NCBI RefSeq assembly: GCF_947072475.1
Contig: NZ_CAMTIA010000012.1
Span: 1-64,000 of the forward strand
DNA length: 64,000 nt
DNA from: an uncultured Deefgea sp.
GTDB lineage: Bacteria > Pseudomonadota > Gammaproteobacteria > Burkholderiales > Chitinibacteraceae
Direction: 5' to 3'
Program-made: the position numbers and the translations under genes
Notes under the pieces: generated by a model
The model's input: the letters and a program-made list of their open reading frames with translations, nothing else
What the model was told of the DNA's origin: nothing
Database searches by the model: none
Shown here: in pieces, positions 61,500 through 64,000 of the stretch
How positions within the stretch are numbered: position 1 is the stretch's first letter
How the letters are laid out: each line of letters starts with the position of its first letter

Positions 61500-62711
61500 A
61501 TGTTTGACGCACTTACCCTCAAAAAACAGTTCCCGATTTTTAGTCATTATCCCGAACTGATCTATCTAGATAATGCCGCAACACAGCAAAAACCGCTTGC
61601 GGTGCTCGATGCCGAGCGGTTTTATTACGAACACCACAATGCTAATGTGCATCGCGGCGCGCATCGTTTAGCCACTGCGGCCACCGAAGCTTTTGAAAAT
61701 GCTAGGCATAGCGTGGCGCAATTTATCAATGCCGTCAGCGACGATGAAATTGTATTTACGCGTGGCACCACCGAAGCCATCAATTTAGTCGCCAATACTT
61801 GGGGCAATACGCTGACTGCGGGCGATGAGATCATCCTATCAACGCTCGAGCATCACGCCAATATCGTGCCGTGGCAAATGCTGGCTGAGCGCCGTGGGCT
61901 AAAGCTAAAAATCATCCAGCTTGATGCGCAAGGCGCGCTGGATTTAACGCATTTTTTAAGTTTGCTATCGAACAAAACCAAATTAGTCGCGATCAGCCAA
62001 GTCTCAAACGCCATCGGCAGCATTCAGCCAGTGCAGTGGATTTGTCAGCAAGCCCATCGCTATGGCGCAAAAGTGCTGATCGATGGCGCACAAGCCATCG
62101 CCCACAGCGCAATCGATGTGCAAGACATTGGCGCTGATTTTTATGTGTTCTCGGGTCACAAAATCTACGGCCCTACGGGTATTGGCGTACTCTATGCGCA
62201 TGCCAAGCTCTTAAATGAGATACCCCCTTGGCAAGGTGGCGGAGAAATGATTGCAACGGTGTCATTTTCGCAAACCACGTATGCCGCAGCGCCCTATCGT
62301 TTTGAAGCCGGTACGCCGCCGATTGCGCAAGCGGTCGGCCTCGCCGCAGCGCTCAACTGGCTCAATCAACAAGACCGCATCGCGCTCGCCGCGCATGAAA
62401 TCGCGCTGCGCCAGCAACTTGAAGCGGGGCTGGCCCAAATGCCAGCGGTCAAAATTCACGGCCACAGCGCCAATAAAGCGGCGATTACTTCAATGACTTT
62501 TATGGATGCGCATCCGTATGACGTCGCCCAATTTCTCGATCACCAGCACATTGCCGTTCGAGTTGGCCATCACTGCGCGCAACCTTTACTGCAATCGCTG
62601 GGCTTAAGCGGCACTTTACGCGCCTCATTTGCCGCCTATAACACCCCTCACGATGTGAGCGTTTTTTTAAATAGCCTGCAGCAGACTTTAGCTGTATTGA
62701 GTGAATCATGA
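61500..62711 (+). CDS. sufS: cysteine desulfurase SufS
   Basis: 403 residues, a class V PLP enzyme of the SufS group: LDNAATQQKP at the start, TRGTTEAINLVA, EHHANIVPWQ, the PLP Lys in FSGHKIYGPTGIGVLY near residue 220, and the catalytic Cys in VRVGHHCAQPLLQ near residue 359. It transfers sulfur from cysteine to SufE. Its stop overlaps sufE by four bases. No sufBCD genes are present here. Confidence 0.95.
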   Translation: MFDALTLKKQFPIFSHYPELIYLDNAATQQKPLAVLDAERFYYEHHNANVHRGAHRLATAATEAFENARHSVAQFINAVSDDEIVFTRGTTEAINLVANTWGNTLTAGDEIILSTLEHHANIVPWQMLAERRGLKLKIIQLDAQGALDLTHFLSLLSNKTKLVAISQVSNAIGSIQPVQWICQQAHRYGAKVLIDGAQAIAHSAIDVQDIGADFYVFSGHKIYGPTGIGVLYAHAKLLNEIPPWQGGGEMIATVSFSQTTYAAAPYRFEAGTPPIAQAVGLAAALNWLNQQDRIALAAHEIALRQQLEAGLAQMPAVKIHGHSANKAAITSMTFMDAHPYDVAQFLDHQHIAVRVGHHCAQPLLQSLGLSGTLRASFAAYNTPHDVSVFLNSLQQTLAVLSES

Positions 62712-63157
62712 CTTTTCCGCAGCACCCATTTGGCATTAGCCTGCAAGACAACGCCATCAGCCTTGATGATTTAAGTCAACGCCTCTCTCAAGCACCGGGC
62801 TGGGAAGGTAAAAGTCGTTTACTGGTGCAGCTGGCCAAAGCATTGCCTGAATTTCCTACTGAGCTTCGCTGCGACGAACACCGAGTTACTGGCTGTGAAA
62901 GCCAAGTTTGGTTATTAATCCAAGCCAACAACGGCAAGTACGAAATCGCCGCCGATAGCGACTCAAAAATCATCAAAGGGCTACTCACCTTGATTTTGGC
63001 GGCTTACCACGGCCGCAGCGCCGAAGAAATCCAGCAATTTGACTTTAACGCGTGGCTCAATCAACTCGGCCTGCATCGATTTTTATCCGCCAGTCGTGGC
63101 AACGGCCTAGCGGCAATAGTCACAAAGATCAAACAGGGCGCAATTTCGATGACATAA
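62708..63157 (+). CDS. sufE: sulfur acceptor protein SufE
   Basis: 149 residues with the SufE core: acceptor Cys in HRVTGCESQVWL near residue 56, and GLLTLILAAYHGRSAEEI. It takes the persulfide from SufS and passes it to a scaffold or other acceptor. The ATGA overlap with sufS shows coupled translation. Both together, without sufBCD, resemble the CsdA-CsdE style of partnership. Confidence 0.95.
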   Translation: MTFPQHPFGISLQDNAISLDDLSQRLSQAPGWEGKSRLLVQLAKALPEFPTELRCDEHRVTGCESQVWLLIQANNGKYEIAADSDSKIIKGLLTLILAAYHGRSAEEIQQFDFNAWLNQLGLHRFLSASRGNGLAAIVTKIKQGAISMT

Positions 63158-63228
63158 TGACGCCTTTCTTGCGTCGGACTGTTATTTAAATCGGCGCATT
63201 CGAAGCTAAGCCAACTCAGGGAGACACC

Positions 63229-63978
63229 ATGCTTAAACTAAAAACAATCATTAGCTGTATCGGACTATCTGCGGCCATCATCGCGATGCCAGCTGTGGCT
63301 GAAAAAACCTATACCGTTGCCACCGACGCTACTTTTGCACCGTTTGAATCACTGAGCAAAAACCGCGAAATCGTTGGTTTTGACGCCGACATCATTAAAG
63401 CCATCGCCGCCAAGCAAGGCTTCAAAGTTAAAATGAACAACACGCCATGGGAAGGCCTATTTGTTAGCCTTAACAATGGCGAGCGCGACATTGTGATTGC
63501 GGCGGTGACCATCACCCCTGAACGCCAAAAAAGCATGGATTTTTCAGCCCCTTATTTTGATGCCAAGCAATTGATTGTGGTGAAAGAAAACAGCCCAATC
63601 AAACAGTTTAGCGACCTGAAAGGCAAAAAAGTCGGCGTACAAAATGGCACTACCGGTGACACCGTGGTGCAAAAACAATTTGGCAAAACCAATCCAGACA
63701 TTCGCCGCTATGAAAACATCACTTTAGCGCTCTCTGAATTAAGTAATAGTGGCGTGAGCGCGGTCGTTGCCGATAACGCCGTGGTGAGAAATTACCTAGT
63801 CAACAATCCAAAACAAAAGTTTCGTTTAATCGACGACACTAGCTTTGAAGTTGAACACTACGGTATCGCCGTACGTAAAGGCAACACCCAATTACTCAAC
63901 GAAATTAATGCCGGTATTGCAGGTATTAAAGCCGACGGCACGTATCAAAAAATACAAAATAAATATTTCGGCAAATAA
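63229..63978 (+). CDS. periplasmic polar amino-acid-binding protein of an ABC transporter
   Basis: 249 residues. A signal peptide (1-24, ending AVA) and the family 3 solute-binding signature: TVATDATFAPFESLSKNREIVGFDADIIKAIA. Further landmarks are AAVTITPERQKSMDFSAPYF and KGKKVGVQNGTTGD. The family binds glutamine, arginine, histidine or glutamate; the ligand is not clear. GGGAG-type site before the ATG. Permease and ATPase genes probably lie beyond the window. Confidence 0.93.
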   Translation: MLKLKTIISCIGLSAAIIAMPAVAEKTYTVATDATFAPFESLSKNREIVGFDADIIKAIAAKQGFKVKMNNTPWEGLFVSLNNGERDIVIAAVTITPERQKSMDFSAPYFDAKQLIVVKENSPIKQFSDLKGKKVGVQNGTTGDTVVQKQFGKTNPDIRRYENITLALSELSNSGVSAVVADNAVVRNYLVNNPKQKFRLIDDTSFEVEHYGIAVRKGNTQLLNEINAGIAGIKADGTYQKIQNKYFGK

Positions 63979-64000
63979 TTACGCTGAGTCTCTATTAAAA

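Overview
The window looks like a chromosomal segment of a chitin-associated betaproteobacterium, probably order Neisseriales and close to Chitinibacteraceae (Chitinibacter/Deefgea type). This rests on my impression of the protein families (GbpA-like chitin LPMO, class I fumarase, TorECAD, Neisseriales-like housekeeping proteins), not on a database search.

Region 1 (1-10.2 kb) is accessory DNA up to a tRNA-Ser(GGA) gene at 10161-10250. It holds a 777-residue protein ending in a PD-(D/E)xK nuclease-like domain, an unrecognised protein, folD flanked by inverted copies of a 62-bp repeat, and a cassette array on the minus strand (about 4.68-7.68 kb) with several recognisable attC sites and no integrase in view (a CALIN, or the tail of a chromosomal integron). 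Its cassettes carry a DUF4365-like protein, a two-gene unit (compact TIR protein plus small membrane protein), a small PD-(D/E)xK-like protein and an orphan. A Lon-type AAA+ ATPase without a protease domain follows.

Region 2 (10.3-21.8 kb) is mostly housekeeping: class I fumarase, a DUF4743-type Nudix hydrolase, a DMT transporter, a HAMP-GGDEF-EAL protein with a degenerate GGDEF motif, an M61 peptidase, cysS, and a clsB/ybhP-like pair.

Region 3 (21.9-51.1 kb) is a large exopolysaccharide locus in three transcription blocks. The first minus-strand block (32.6 to 21.9 kb) encodes the priming sugar transferase, a GT26 glycosyltransferase fused to a nucleotidyltransferase-like/beta-helix module, further glycosyltransferases, an acyltransferase, a secreted glycoside hydrolase and a Wzy/ligase-like membrane protein. 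The plus-strand block (32.7-45.8 kb) holds a REC-PAS-histidine kinase, a response regulator, an Hpt protein, a MITE-like element, a STAS protein, a sugar nucleotidyltransferase, a Wzz/GumC-like protein whose kinase domain lacks the Walker A lysine, a GT25, a flippase, a Wza-like lipoprotein, an H-NOX sensor, an HNOBA-PAS-SpoIIE-HATPase protein and an OmpR-type regulator. The second minus-strand block (51.1 to 45.8 kb) has three more glycosyltransferases, two acetyltransferases and a PilZ protein. Polymer machinery is thus interleaved with nitric-oxide sensing, phosphorelay, STAS partner-switching and c-di-GMP proteins; an NO-responsive partner switch controlling this polysaccharide is the most interesting system I infer.

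Region 4 (51.2-64 kb) holds a TMAO respiration operon torE-torC-torA-torD (torE is a 53-residue gene with a hairpin between it and torC), a small lipoprotein, a GbpA-like chitin-active LPMO, an MscS channel, a GFA protein, an SPFH-SHOCT protein, nudB, sufS-sufE and a polar amino-acid binding protein.
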